Notes: generated from the sequence alone by a model not told the origin. A stretch of DNA of 64,000 nt from Anthracocystis setariae (GCA_928724745.1 CAKMXJ010000037.1:496001-560000); one strand, 5' to 3'. Numbered from the stretch's first letter, positions 10,241 through 19,628 are shown. Numbers and translations are program-made.

Positions 10241-10309
10241 TGGGTGTCAGAGTAGATATGCTATGGGTGTCAGAGTAGATATGCTATGGGTGTCAGAGTA
10301 GATATGCTA
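10241..10309. repeat. Three tandem copies of a 23-bp repeat
   Basis: Copies start at 10241, 10264 and 10287, each beginning TGGGTGTCAGAGTAGATATG. They lie 224-292 bases upstream of the minus-strand ATG at 10017, so they could affect its promoter. The paralogue's promoter lacks them. Confidence 0.9.
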
Positions 10310-10310
10310 G

Positions 10311-10600
10311 TGGAAGGGGCTGTGTCTTGTGCAAAAGAGAGGAGCAAACCGTAGTGCAGAGTCTGACAAGTCACCTGACTCGGCACCGTAGTCGGGCTAC
10401 TTATCCGAGGCTGTGAAGGGCGGCTGAACACGCTCATCAACCAATGCAATGGCTGTGTTCCGACAAGGCAGACCCCCCGGAGTTCTTCCACTCTGGCTCT
10501 CGACGGTAGTCAGCACTAGCCCAATGATGCAGGGCAGAGAACCATATGCGCGAAACTCAGCAAGTCAAGTTTCAATTTGTCTCAGAGAAATCGTACTGTG
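10311..10600 (-). repeat. Promoter-region duplicate (copy 1) of 12231-12500
   Basis: The sequence from GGAAGGGGCTGTGTCTTGTG through GTCTGACAAGTCACCTG corresponds to GGAAGAGGCTGTGTTTTGTG and GTCTGACAAGTGACTTG at about 12231-12297. Matches continue to GTTCCGACAAGG and to the TCTCRGAG...GTACTSTGCAGAG segment. Both copies sit a few hundred bases upstream of the two WDDL genes, so upstream DNA was duplicated along with them. The edges are approximate. Confidence 0.65.
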
Positions 10601-11067
10601 CAGAGAGAAAAGAAAATCGACGTTTTTCAACGTCAGGGATTCGCTCCGGTTCTGAAGAGGATTATGACGGTGATTTGATTGCATAACTCCAGGCGAGATG
10701 CTTGCAAGCTCGCAGCCGTGGCCGTAGACTAGGGACAGTCGAGCATCACAAGAAAGCAAGGCCGAGTTGCGAATAAATACAACAGTTAAATCAAAACATG
10801 TGATTAGAGAGGAACGCCTGGGAAGAAAATCGATATGCAAGCCTCGAAGCTATGCTTTGTCGATCACTGAGCTGTTCCAGTGCGGATGGTGGTGGTGAGA
10901 GAATGGGCTGAGACTGTGTTGATGAGATGCAGCTGAGCTGGCCTTTAGCCGGATTCGCAAGGAGCATGTAACATCCTTTCGGCCGATCCTTCCGTTGATT
11001 TTAACCTCTGTACCAATCACTCTGACATGATTGTGTGATCTGTACCTCAAATTTCGACCAGTTGGGA
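10601..11067. other. Intergenic region between the two WDDL genes
   Basis: No gene is supported. It is the upstream side of the 9640-10017 gene and the downstream side of the 11068-12047 gene. Frames such as 10565-10840 and 10850-11170 have no motif. Confidence 0.4.
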
Positions 11068-12047
11068 TTAGCGCCTTATGAGTTGAGTCTCCTTGGCGAT
11101 GGGAATGCGGCGCCTGCAGTTGTACAGCTGTGCCACTATGGGGTTGCTTGCGCCGTGCTGAGTCTGACACGCGGCATCTGCTTCCTCCTCCCAGGAGGCC
11201 ACATCCCTGGAGTTGACGGTATTGGCTGCGATCCGTCTGTGAAACTCTTTATCCGCAACCTCGTCCGAGGCCACGTCTCTAGCTTCATGCAGGGCATTGC
11301 CGAACATCAAATCAAACTCTATTTTACCAGCGAGTTTTGCGTTCTCCACGAAATCATCCCAAGTCTCACGGCGCATCACATCTTCACCGTTCCTCTCGGC
11401 TCTGGAAAGGAGGCCATCCCGCTTCGCCAGGTCGTCCAAGAAAGCTTGGCGCGCCACAGCAGCGGGATTCGCGACTTGGATACCGCCATTTTGCGGCAGG
11501 TCGTCCCAATACGAATGGCGCGCCACAACAGCGGGGTTCGCGGCTCGTGGTTGATACCAATTGAGATCTTGCTGAGCGTCTCCGATGTGAGCAGAGGCTA
11601 CTGGCTCAGCAGATAGTGTTGGGATCAGGTTCCCGCTGTGGGGTTTCTTGGCTAAACGCAGAATTTGAAACCACCGTCGTCGGATTCAAGACAGACCCGG
11701 TCATCGCGCCGTTTCAGGTCAGTGACAACATTTGGTTGTGCGCGTCTGCGTTCTGGTGGGAACATACCAAATACGGGATTCCCAAACCACATGTAAGCTT
11801 CTGGCCTGTCTGAGGCAGGATCTTGGCGCTTTTCCCAGTAGCGCTTGAAAGGCCCAGTCGCGTCGAGGTCTTCAGGGCTCGTCCAGGCAGACGTGCTGAG
11901 CGAAGCAGATGAATCCGGCTCGATTGCGCGACGGACATCGTCATGGTAACGTGTCACACCCCCAGCGAGGTTGGACAAGCTAACAGGGGCTCCCAGAGTA
12001 GCCCTGACAAGCAGGGAGACTGTTACGAGCGATGCGGAAACATGCAT
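11068..12047 (-). CDS. Secreted WDDL-motif protein (paralogue 2), spliced or frame-broken
   Basis: The 5' part (12047 down to 11658) encodes MHVSASLVTVSLLVRATLG, then APVS, then a body ending VCLESDDGGFKFCV before a TAG. The 3' part, in another frame, is open from upstream of 11604 to 11068. It contains ARHSYWDDLPQNGG, ARQAFLDDLAKRDGLL, RRETWDDFVENA, RDVASWEEEADAAC and VAQLYNCRRRIPIAK. The paralogue at 9640-10017 joins the equivalents of both parts in one frame (GFSLCDN then ARHTLWDDLPQ), which shows that the two parts belong together. A 53-nt intron, 11657 to 11605 (GTTTAG to CTGAG), would fuse them in phase to 308 residues, but its donor is poor. A frameshift and loss of function is the alternative. 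The WDDL element occurs about three times here against once in the paralogue. Confidence 0.6.
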
Positions 12048-12150
12048 GATGGCAAGAGCAGACGACAGGGGTGTTTTGACGGATCGTGAAAGATGATGAG
12101 AGTGGACGGAGGATTAGAGGACTCTGGGAGGCCCTCTACACCCTGGTATG

Positions 12151-12157
12151 TTTTATA
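12151..12157 (-). promoter_or_regulatory. TATA box of the second WDDL gene
   Basis: On the minus strand this reads TATAAAA, 104-110 bases upstream of the ATG at 12047. Confidence 0.55.
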
Positions 12158-12230
12158 GGTTCAAGCATTGGTAGAAGCGCACTTAAGGGCCTACTGTACA
12201 TTTGCGGGGCATCCATGTACACACGCTAGC

Positions 12231-12500
12231 GGAAGAGGCTGTGTTTTGTGTAACAGAGAGGAGGAGACACAGCGCAGTGTCTGACAAGTGACTTGCTTCC
12301 GCTCGTGCTTGGCTACGATTTTGAGGCTGTGAAGTACACCAACCATGTGGCTTGGTTCCGACAAGGTGTATTCCTTCAGCAAGAAGCCGTTCATGCCTGG
12401 ATGCCTTCGAGGTTCAGGGTAGGAACCCACCTTGGCTCCACGGAAACTGGGCGACTGATGTTCCACTTTGTCTCGGAGTAACTGTACTCTGCAGAGTAGT
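12231..12500 (-). repeat. Promoter-region duplicate (copy 2) of 10311-10600
   Basis: See 10311-10600. The order of matching blocks is preserved and the identity is moderate. An 18-base T tract (12539-12556) follows just outside the matching part. Confidence 0.6.
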
Positions 12501-12538
12501 CGGGTCAAAGGAAAAGGAGAGTGACCTCTTTTTCTTTC

Positions 12539-12556
12539 TTTTTTTTTTTTTTTTTT
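12539..12556. repeat. 18-base poly(T) tract
   Basis: A run of T with a pyrimidine-rich lead-in, in the intergenic region between the second WDDL gene and the second Kre9-like gene. No other feature was found in 12560-13016. Confidence 0.85.
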
Positions 12557-13016
12557 CAATGGCCGCTTGGCCCACAGAGCGTCAACACGTGGCCATACTA
12601 TAAGTCGCCGAGATCGGAAACCCGCGAACTGTCTCAGAGCGGCCTTTTTTTGCCGCTTTTGTTGCGCAGTTGCGGCAAACAGAGTGACACTGTCGGGGCG
12701 CTGCGGTCACGGTCACGGAGAATCCGCCGATTCTGTTCTACAATGCCTTTGTGTGGATGCTCGCGTGCTGCACCACATGGCGGTTCTTGGCATGGGTAAT
12801 TAGGCAGTGAGAACGCAGTCGAGGATGTCGCAGCATTCGACAAGTCCCCGTGTCCGCATCCGGTTCCTTCACCGATTGGCGCTTCGATTCTATCGCTAAA
12901 CAGCTGCATGAAGCGCTTTACTGCGCACATGGCATCGCTTCGGATCCCACAGTCTTCCATAGCCCTGGGCCATTCATGACACCTCGGCAAGAATTGTTTC
13001 CATAGATAGAATCCGC

Positions 13017-13023
13017 ATAAATA
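13017..13023 (+). promoter_or_regulatory. TATA-like box of the second Kre9/Knh1-like gene
   Basis: ATAAATA lies 126-132 bases before the ATG at 13149, a spacing like that of the other cluster genes. It is a weaker match than the boxes at 2226 or 8200. Confidence 0.4.
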
Positions 13024-13148
13024 CGATGCCATCTTCGACCTTATCCTCCGCCTTGCTTCATCTCATCCTCAACGCACTGAACAGCAAAGTCTGTCTCTCC
13101 CCACATACACACACACGCGCAAACCTTTGCACTCCTTCATCACTCAAG

Positions 13149-14396
13149 ATGCAGCTTTCTTTCGTTCTCGTTGCCACCGCGGCGCTCGCCTCCACCACTT
13201 TGGCGGCACCTACCTCTGGTCCCAACCATGTCAAGCGTGGAGCTTGGAACCCACACATCACCTTTCCCAACAACCAGACCGTCTGGCACGCAGGTGACAA
13301 GTACAACGTCACTTGGGATGCCACGGACATGCCTTGGGGAGCTGCGACCAACGGCACGCTCTTGCTCGGCTACATGCCCAAGAACGGCTCCGGCGGCCAG
13401 AACCACCACTGGACGCTGGCCGAAAATTTTAACATGAAGACCGGAAGGATGGAAGTCACCCTGCCTGCCGATCTCAAGGCCAGGGATGACTACACTGTCG
13501 TTTTGATGGGCAGCAGTGGTAACGCTTCGCCACGATTCGCCATCACCGCTCAGTCCAAGTTTCATGGTCACAACCCTGCCATCGAGATGAAGCTCGTCCA
13601 CGATGATGCAGTCAAGGCTGCTCAGACTGCTTCTTCCAAGCTCCCCTTCCAGCACGACCCTGCCATCGAGCACAAGCTTATGCGCGACGATGCCGCCAAG
13701 CAAGCTCAGGCAGCACTCTCGCAGTTCCCTGGAAAGCACAACCCTGCCATCGAGCACAAGCTTATGCGCGACGATGCCGCCAAGCAAGCTCAGGCAGCAC
13801 TCTCGCAGTTCCCTGGAAAGCACAACCCTGCTATCGAGCACAAGCTTATGCGCGACGATGCCGCCAAGCAGGCCCAGAACCACCCTAACATGGAGGCCGA
13901 GATGGGTCGCCTGGGTACTGAGGTAGCGCCTGGCATTGAGGCCGAGATGGGACGCAACGGTCATCTGCCCAACGCTAACATGGACGCCGTTCAGAGCCAC
14001 CCTAACATGGAGGCCGAGATGGGACGCAACGGTCGAATGCCCAACACTAACATGGAGGCCGCGATGGGACGCTTTGGTAGTCTGCACAATGCTGCCGATG
14101 AGGCCAACCAGGTAGCCAACAAGGGTCCCGTTCGTCGTCAGAACCACGCTAACATGGAGGCCAAGATGGGTCGCTTGGGTACTGAGGTAGCGCCTGGCAT
14201 TGAGGCCGAGATGGGACGCAACGGTCATCCGCCCAACACTAACATGGAGGCCGCGATGGGACGCTTTGGTAGTCTGTACAACGCTGCCGATGAGGCCAAC
14301 CTTGGGGACCACATTGGACGTCGTCACTTCCGCGGCATTGAGGACAGGCTCCGTCTCGTTGCCGAATACAAGAAAGCTCACGCAGCCCGCTCCTAA
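13149..14396 (+). CDS. Secreted Kre9/Knh1-like protein with long repeat tail
   Basis: The protein is 415 residues. The start at 13149 opens the signal peptide (MQLSFVLVATAALASTTLA, then APTSG); the upstream in-frame ATG at 13026 is in the leader. A Lys-Arg at residues 29-30 directly precedes the domain (about 31-135): NPHITFPNNQTVWHAG, YNVTWDATDMPW, LLLGYMPKNGSGG, HHWTLAENF, VTLPADL, DYTVVLMGSSGNASPRFAI. It is closely related to 8341-8979. The tail first has four 28-residue units (HNPAIEHKLMRDDAAKQAQ type), then a duplicated 88-residue block built from NMEAEMGRLG/NMEAAMGRFG motifs, and ends with a basic segment. A secreted cell-surface or apoplastic role is likely; the repeat tail is not one I recognise. 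Confidence 0.85.
   Translation: MQLSFVLVATAALASTTLAAPTSGPNHVKRGAWNPHITFPNNQTVWHAGDKYNVTWDATDMPWGAATNGTLLLGYMPKNGSGGQNHHWTLAENFNMKTGRMEVTLPADLKARDDYTVVLMGSSGNASPRFAITAQSKFHGHNPAIEMKLVHDDAVKAAQTASSKLPFQHDPAIEHKLMRDDAAKQAQAALSQFPGKHNPAIEHKLMRDDAAKQAQAALSQFPGKHNPAIEHKLMRDDAAKQAQNHPNMEAEMGRLGTEVAPGIEAEMGRNGHLPNANMDAVQSHPNMEAEMGRNGRMPNTNMEAAMGRFGSLHNAADEANQVANKGPVRRQNHANMEAKMGRLGTEVAPGIEAEMGRNGHPPNTNMEAAMGRFGSLYNAADEANLGDHIGRRHFRGIEDRLRLVAEYKKAHAARS
13569..13877 (+). repeat. Four 84-bp in-frame repeats
   Basis: CAC codons opening H-N/D-PAIE fall at 13569, 13653, 13737 and 13821, exactly 84 bases apart; the fourth copy is truncated. Copies 2-4 are nearly identical and copy 1 is diverged. Confidence 0.9.
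13878..14310 (+). repeat. 264-bp coding duplication with nested NMEAEMGR motifs
   Basis: The block starting at 13878 (Asn-His-Pro-Asn-Met-Glu-Ala) recurs at 14142 (Asn-His-Ala-Asn-Met-Glu-Ala), a distance of 264 bases or 88 codons. The second copy lacks an internal stretch. Shorter MEAEMGRNG/MEAAMGRFG units are nested inside. Confidence 0.85.
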
Positions 14397-15097
14397 GCTC
14401 TCGGCAGGTCACTTCCCCTGCATCGATTCCACACTCAATCACGCTGCTGAGCAAAAGTGATAGTCAAACACAACTATCGGACAATCTCTTCTCATAGAAA
14501 CCACATTTACCTTCACTATCACTGTCTTTACTCTCTCACTTAGACAATGGATTCTTCTGCTACACTCAATACTTTTCGGCTGTTTGCTGTCTTTGATTGC
14601 GAGTTAATGATAGCCCTCTCTCTATTTTCTTGACCAATATACTGTATCTTCGAGCCCAGGATCAGATGTGAAGAACACTCTCAAAAGAGTCGTACTGTAT
14701 CACTTATCGCTGTTCAGTTCAAGCTTCTCCGCACTATGGAAGTTCAGGGATTGTTCGGCTCGTCGATATTTGCAGCGACGTAATGGAAATACAGTGCTTC
14801 AAGACTTGCACCGAAGACAAGCTCGAAGTGAACGTCACGAAACTACATTCCATCCGATGGCCTGGTCAGCGGAACGATCTGGTATGTGCCAGGAGGGAAA
14901 AAAAATCCCCCGAGGCAGAAGCCTCTCCAGCACACGCAACGGCGGATTTTCCCAAGACGGTCCATGCAATTCAGGTCGAAAGAGCCTTGCTACATCGTAT
15001 CAAGTTCTGAATGCGGAGGTCCATGAACTTGTACATGTCTCTCCGGGTCATCTGAAACCTCGTTTGGTTCTACTGCTAGGTGCTTGCAAACCGCAAG

Positions 15098-15142
<45 letters not shown>

Positions 15143-15853
15143 GGAATTCCCATGTGGCAGCCACAAATGAACCTGCGGTTAAAGTGCGAATTCGCCCACA
15201 AGAGATGACCGACCCTATTTGTTTTGCGGACGCGCTGCCCCGACATGAAAGTGTGCCGAGTCAAACCTCGTGGCCTTTCTTGTCGAGTCCGCCGACAGAG
15301 TAAGTTTTCCGGTGAGAAATCAAGATAGAACGCTCCTTTCGAAGTTACCTCTCCCGATATATACCTTCCGATCTCATTGTAACTGCACCGGTACATACCA
15401 TATGTCATGGGCTAGCTTACTCCGTAATACTTGGAATTTCGATATCGTACCCAGTATTTGCGGAAAGTGACATCTGGGTTTTCCTGTTCCATGTGTGCGT
15501 TGTTCTCGCCCGCATTGGCTGTCTTAGCAGTTGACCCCTGCACAGCTATAATTGCGCCGGCATGTCTGTGCTGTCGGCGACATGTTTCTCCTTCGTGTAC
15601 AGCCTCGCTCACCAGGCTGAAGAGGACTGCACAGCCAAAGCGGCTGTGTCCGTCTGTGTGGGCTTTGCGCGTAGAAGCGGCGCTCCTTGCATTAAAGTTG
15701 AGCGCACGTTCTGTACAAATAGGCTCCCTGATCACCCTGATGCTCCCTCGAACCTCATTCTCGTCAGCGTTTTTAACACTAGCAAACAAGACTACATACA
15801 CACAACAATTTCCATCTTTCCCTGTCAGCACTACTCTCCAATCTACAGCCAAA
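14397..15853. other. Intergenic region with a 36-base poly(A) tract
   Basis: No supported gene. A run of 36 A occupies 15106-15141. The frame at 14668-15303 is translated straight through that A run and has no motif. A pyrimidine-rich leader for the next gene begins around 15780. Confidence 0.5.
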
Positions 15854-16585
15854 ATGAAGCTTTCTGCAGCCTTGCTCTCGACTTTGGTCCTGGTCTCCTG
15901 CACTTTGGCAGCACCCATGCGTGCTCCGAGAGCAGCTCAGATCGATGGTAAAGACACAGGACTCAGCAAGAGAGGGTTTTTCAAGTCTTGGGATGGGCCT
16001 ATCGGCAAGCCCTCCGAAGACCGTAGCAGATGGCTTATGCGCAGACAGGGGGGAGAAGCTGCAGTAAATGCCCTCAAAAAGGCCGGTCTGAACAACGACG
16101 ACATCCAATACCTTCTTAAGATGCTGAAACTTGAAGGCATACCTCTGGACGCTCACACTCTTGCCGGCTTGGGCATAGTTACTAGGAGCGACGGAACAGC
16201 TGCATCCAATGCCCTCAAACGGGATGGTCTGACCGAAGAAGACCGCCAATACCGTCTTGCGTCGCTGAAAATGGTAGGCATACCAACGGACCCTCAAAGC
16301 CTTGCCAACATGGGCCTAAGCGATTGGATTAACGGAACCGAGCAGAATGATGACGACAATGCAGAGCTGCAAGAGTCGCAACAAATCGCCTCGCTATCGC
16401 AGCGAGCTCTGGAGGACTATCCGCTGATCCCACGCAGTGTGATTGATCAGCTCGAAGGAAGCATCGATTCGGACGCAGTCATTAAACAGATGTGGGCCAC
16501 AAAGGTCGGCGACAGCGACGATGGGCCGGAAAAGAGAGATGATGACCCTCCCTTCTTCGATATCAAGTGGCCTGTAACCATTTGA
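15854..16585 (+). CDS. Small secreted protein with a 47-residue internal duplication
   Basis: The protein is 243 residues. The ATG at 15854 opens the signal peptide (MKLSAALLSTLVLVSCTLA, then APMRAPR); the open frame extends upstream to 15431 but without secretory character. A kexin-type site (SKRGFF) lies early in the mature part. Two related stretches follow 47 residues apart: AAVNALKKAGLNNDDIQY...LEGIPLDAHTLAGLG and AASNALKRDGLTEEDRQY...VGIPTDPQSLANMG. The C-terminal third is acidic (NDDDNAEL, DSDDGPEKRDDD) with a further KR. No known family was recognised. The signal-peptide style and KR sites match its neighbours, so it belongs to the secreted-protein cluster. Confidence 0.75.
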   Translation: MKLSAALLSTLVLVSCTLAAPMRAPRAAQIDGKDTGLSKRGFFKSWDGPIGKPSEDRSRWLMRRQGGEAAVNALKKAGLNNDDIQYLLKMLKLEGIPLDAHTLAGLGIVTRSDGTAASNALKRDGLTEEDRQYRLASLKMVGIPTDPQSLANMGLSDWINGTEQNDDDNAELQESQQIASLSQRALEDYPLIPRSVIDQLEGSIDSDAVIKQMWATKVGDSDDGPEKRDDDPPFFDIKWPVTI

Positions 16586-17067
16586 TGGCGACTATTAGAT
16601 TAGACTCCTCGTGTCTATCCCGTAAGATGCGATATCGTGTAACGAACTGAAGAACGATACATCAGCTGCCAATTCTATGACTGACTGTACCGGTAATAGC
16701 ATTGCTTCGTCTTCAAGAAATGTCGAGTGCAAGAGTTCGTGAATGTCGACGTTTGGTACGGGTGCTGGTATGGTGATAATTTTCGGTGCATCCGGCTTGA
16801 GGATTCATTTTGTTTCTGGCGTCGAGACAGTTTCAGGCCACAGCCCTCTAGCTCCACACTGCCCAATTGAAATTCTGTGCCACTAGCCTTGTTCTCCCTG
16901 ACGGTGGAAGACACAGCCTGAACGCTTTGTAAGAGATGGTCCACTGTGCAGATTACATGCGTCCGATCTCATCTCAGCCTGGCGTACTTTTCAGGGCACT
17001 TTGACTCATGCAGGTCAAGCATGGCCGCAGCAAAGCATAGTCTACTGTGCTAGAGCGTTGGCATCCT

Positions 17068-17073
17068 TATAAG
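17068..17073 (+). promoter_or_regulatory. TATA box upstream of the interrupted gene at 17233
   Basis: TATAAG lies 160-165 bases upstream of the ATG at 17233, followed by a TTCCCTC-rich leader. Confidence 0.5.
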
Positions 17074-17232
17074 TGCCGGTAATCTTCTTCCCTCTTTTCC
17101 CTCTTCACCCCTCAAGCCATCACAGCATCAGGTACAAGCGTAAAAGCACCTTTCCGCCACACTCTCAGTCATCTTCCTTCACACTACCTTGCCTCTCCTC
17201 TTCCACTTCTTCAGAAGATATCCTGCGCAGCA

Positions 17233-17700
17233 ATGAAACTTTGGGCAGTCTTTATTGCCTTATCCGTCCTCGGTGCATCTTCATTGGCAGCACCCGTAAG
17301 CGACGACTGTCCCGATTCCTACTTCTCTGGGTTCATGGGCGAATTTGGTCCGTCTTGCAACTAGGGACTCGATCCCAATTTCGGCGCGAGGATCGCAAGG
17401 GTCAACGACGAGACTCAGCCGAACTTGAGTTCATCGGATCAGATACACTCCCAAGATTTGATGCGCAGCCCACGCCGAAGACGTTCTGAAGAGGACAATC
17501 CTTCTGCGAACAATCCAAATATGAGACCATCGGGCAAACTTGCTTAGCCTTCGAACCGTTTGGGACACGCTGTTGTCAAGTGGTTGCAAGAGGAGTTCCC
17601 GACGAAACAATCTGCAGAGGTTGAGAGGAAGCCAGCGGTGAAAGCAATGCTTGCGAGCATCGCCGCTGAAGCAAAGAAGGGCCGTCCCAAGGATTCTTGA
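17233..17700 (+). pseudogene. Secreted-protein gene with two in-frame TAG codons
   Basis: The frame from 17233 opens with a good signal peptide (MKLWAVFIALSVLGASSLA, then APVSDDC) and hits TAG at 17362. It then continues in the same frame for 60 protein-like codons to TAG at 17545, and again for 50 codons (LGHAVVKWLQEEFPTKQ and so on) to TGA at 17698. Three readings are possible. (a) A canonical intron 17296-17364 (CCC|GTAAGC to CAACTAG|GG, 69 nt) removes the first TAG and gives an 81-residue secreted peptide ending at 17547. (b) A 43-residue secreted peptide ends at 17364. (c) It is a decayed gene with two nonsense codons. The GTAAGC donor directly after the signal-peptide codons favours (a) for the first TAG. 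The second TAG also follows a pyrimidine-rich CTTGCT, but I see no good donor for it. Confidence 0.6.
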
Positions 17701-18436
17701 AGAAGATGGATTTCCAGGCACGTCTCTGGACCACGCACAATACAGCTTCAATGCAGTCTTTCAATCTTCTCCCTTGATGTCTGAGGACCACCATATTGAA
17801 CACTTTTCTCCTCATTAATGCAATTTGTGCGAAAGGGCAAGAGCGGGCGGATTTAGCACCACCCATTTTAATTTGAACCCACTTCTGTGGTAATTTCTTT
17901 CTTTGTCGTCTTCATCAAGCCCAGCACGTTCTCCATTGCGGCCTAGTCCCTCACTACTAGCGAGTTTGCTCATTTCTCTACCTGCCTGTACGTCTTCCTA
18001 ATGGAGCTAGCCCTTGCGTTCAAACAACCCCCTTATTGCGGGCTAGGAGCCTCGTGGAGCTTCAAGGCCACACTGGTCTAGTCGCGATCGAGCTTAATCA
18101 CATCATTATGCTAGAGAAGCCAATCCGGACTACAGTGGCCGTCACATGTTCCTAGCGCAAGTAAAGTTCAAAGATCTGAACGCCTTCTCCAGCAAAGCTC
18201 GCTGCTATTGAGATATTTAAGCGTACACAGTAGAAACGTTTGTTGCTTCGGGACTTGGAAATCGGGATGCTTTGGGAGCGTCAGCTGTTCCCAACAAGCA
18301 CCACTCTATCCGTAGACACTGCTTACAGCTGGACAGACAGGAAGAGGAAGAAGTGCGTGTCAGTCAACAGATCATTTTGCGAGGAAAGATGGACAGGTTG
18401 AGGTGCTTACCGCCACATGGCGAGGCTTAAAGGTCG
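17701..18436. other. Intergenic region, nothing recognised
   Basis: No open frame with a motif or signal peptide that I can support. Confidence 0.45.
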
Positions 18437-18919
18437 ATGGCACTCTTTCTTCTTCGCCGGAGTGCATTTCCTGTCCTCGCAGTCGATTTGCCTCGGACTG
18501 GCATTGACCACGGCAGCAATTGCAGAGAGCCTAGTGAACAAGACGAGAAGATGTATGAGCTTTGTGATAGCAAGTTGTGTGGATGGAATAAGATCGAAGG
18601 CCCCCTTGGGACCAATGGGGTACTACATGCTAGTGTCGATGCACTTTGCGGATGGACAGAGCGAATCATCCAGGATCTTAGACTCCCGATACGTTCTCGG
18701 CACGAATTCTTGGCATGTACTGCCATGAACATTTGCATTTCGAGGCCTAGGCGGCTGACATGGGCTAAAGCAAACTGGGCAAGCTTGGCGGTGCTGGAGG
18801 CACGCGCTGTTGGACAGGACAATGTTCAGCCGAAGGCAGGGAAGGGCTCAGAGGAGGAAAGGGTCCTTTCGATGTATGCTACACAAGCCGTCAAAGCCGT
18901 GACTCTCGACAGCGCCTAG
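18437..18919 (+). CDS. Hypothetical Cys-containing ORF, doubtful
   Basis: This is a 160-residue open frame. The N-terminus (MALFLLRRSAFPVLAV) is only weakly secretory. The overlapping frame from 18417 has a better hydrophobic leader ending ALTTAAIAES, so a signal peptide in one frame with the body in the next (frameshift or small intron) is possible. The body has two LCGW motifs (LCGWNKIEG, LCGWTERII) and about six cysteines. No family was recognised. It lies within the secreted-gene cluster and may be a decayed member. Confidence 0.25.
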   Translation: MALFLLRRSAFPVLAVDLPRTGIDHGSNCREPSEQDEKMYELCDSKLCGWNKIEGPLGTNGVLHASVDALCGWTERIIQDLRLPIRSRHEFLACTAMNICISRPRRLTWAKANWASLAVLEARAVGQDNVQPKAGKGSEEERVLSMYATQAVKAVTLDSA

Positions 18920-19287
18920 AGCAAAGAGGCGGGATCGAGAGCCAGAGATAGACGTATTGTCCTGAGAAAAGCATGAGCTCCACAGTGCGTCACGTTGCGT
19001 GGCTAGCCGCCCACGTGCACATTACTCGGGATATCAGGATGGTAGACATGGTGTTGTTGTTCGTCCGAGCCTTGGGTTTTAGGATCCTTCGGAACTTGGC
19101 ATCTGTGTCCCACGGGCCTTGGCGTCTTCTTTCCGTATTGAGCTGGCTCCAGTTGAGGGAGAAACGCTGGGTCTCTGACTGAGACACGATGGTGCCTGAA
19201 TTCACGGGTACTTTACGTCGGAGTTTAGAAAGGGCAGCACCGCTGTCGCACGTCAAATACTGCTGCATGATGCTGTGCTTGTTGCAG

Positions 19288-19320
<33 letters not shown>

Positions 19321-19621
19321 CCTTTTTTGCTGGTTCCGAAATGGCGTAGCCGCCCCAGGCACAGCCGCTCGAAAGTCATGCGGAGTGACGGCCATGAATC
19401 TCCAGCCGGTTGGATGGAACGTCCCAAGCGAAAAGATGCCGAGCCTTTCAAAGCCGAATCCTTGGCTGTACGCACTGCCCCGATTCTGAAACGACCGCTA
19501 CCCCGCAAACGAAGGCGATGCTGATCAGTCTTGACGGTCAGCACCGCACTGCTGGGCAGACATCGTACTCCAATCGCCACAGCGTTCCGTATCATCGAAT
19601 CCTTCCGATTTTCATGGCGTC
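18920..19621. other. Intergenic region with a 31-base poly(T) tract
   Basis: The T run is at 19290-19320. The long minus-strand frame (18990-19631) is translated through that tract as poly-Lys and is rejected. Nothing else was recognised. Confidence 0.5.
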
Positions 19622-19628
19622 TATAAAA
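19622..19628 (+). promoter_or_regulatory. TATA box of the gene at 19732
   Basis: TATAAAA lies 104-110 bases before the ATG at 19732, followed by a CT/CA-rich leader. Confidence 0.6.

Noticed and set aside
13140..14381. A 413-residue minus-strand frame antisense to the second Kre9-like gene
   Set aside because: It mirrors the repeat structure of the plus-strand gene, has no signal peptide or domain, and exists because the repeats avoid stops in that frame.
14668..15303. A 211-residue plus-strand frame
   Set aside because: It is translated through a 36-base A run as poly-Lys and has no motif.
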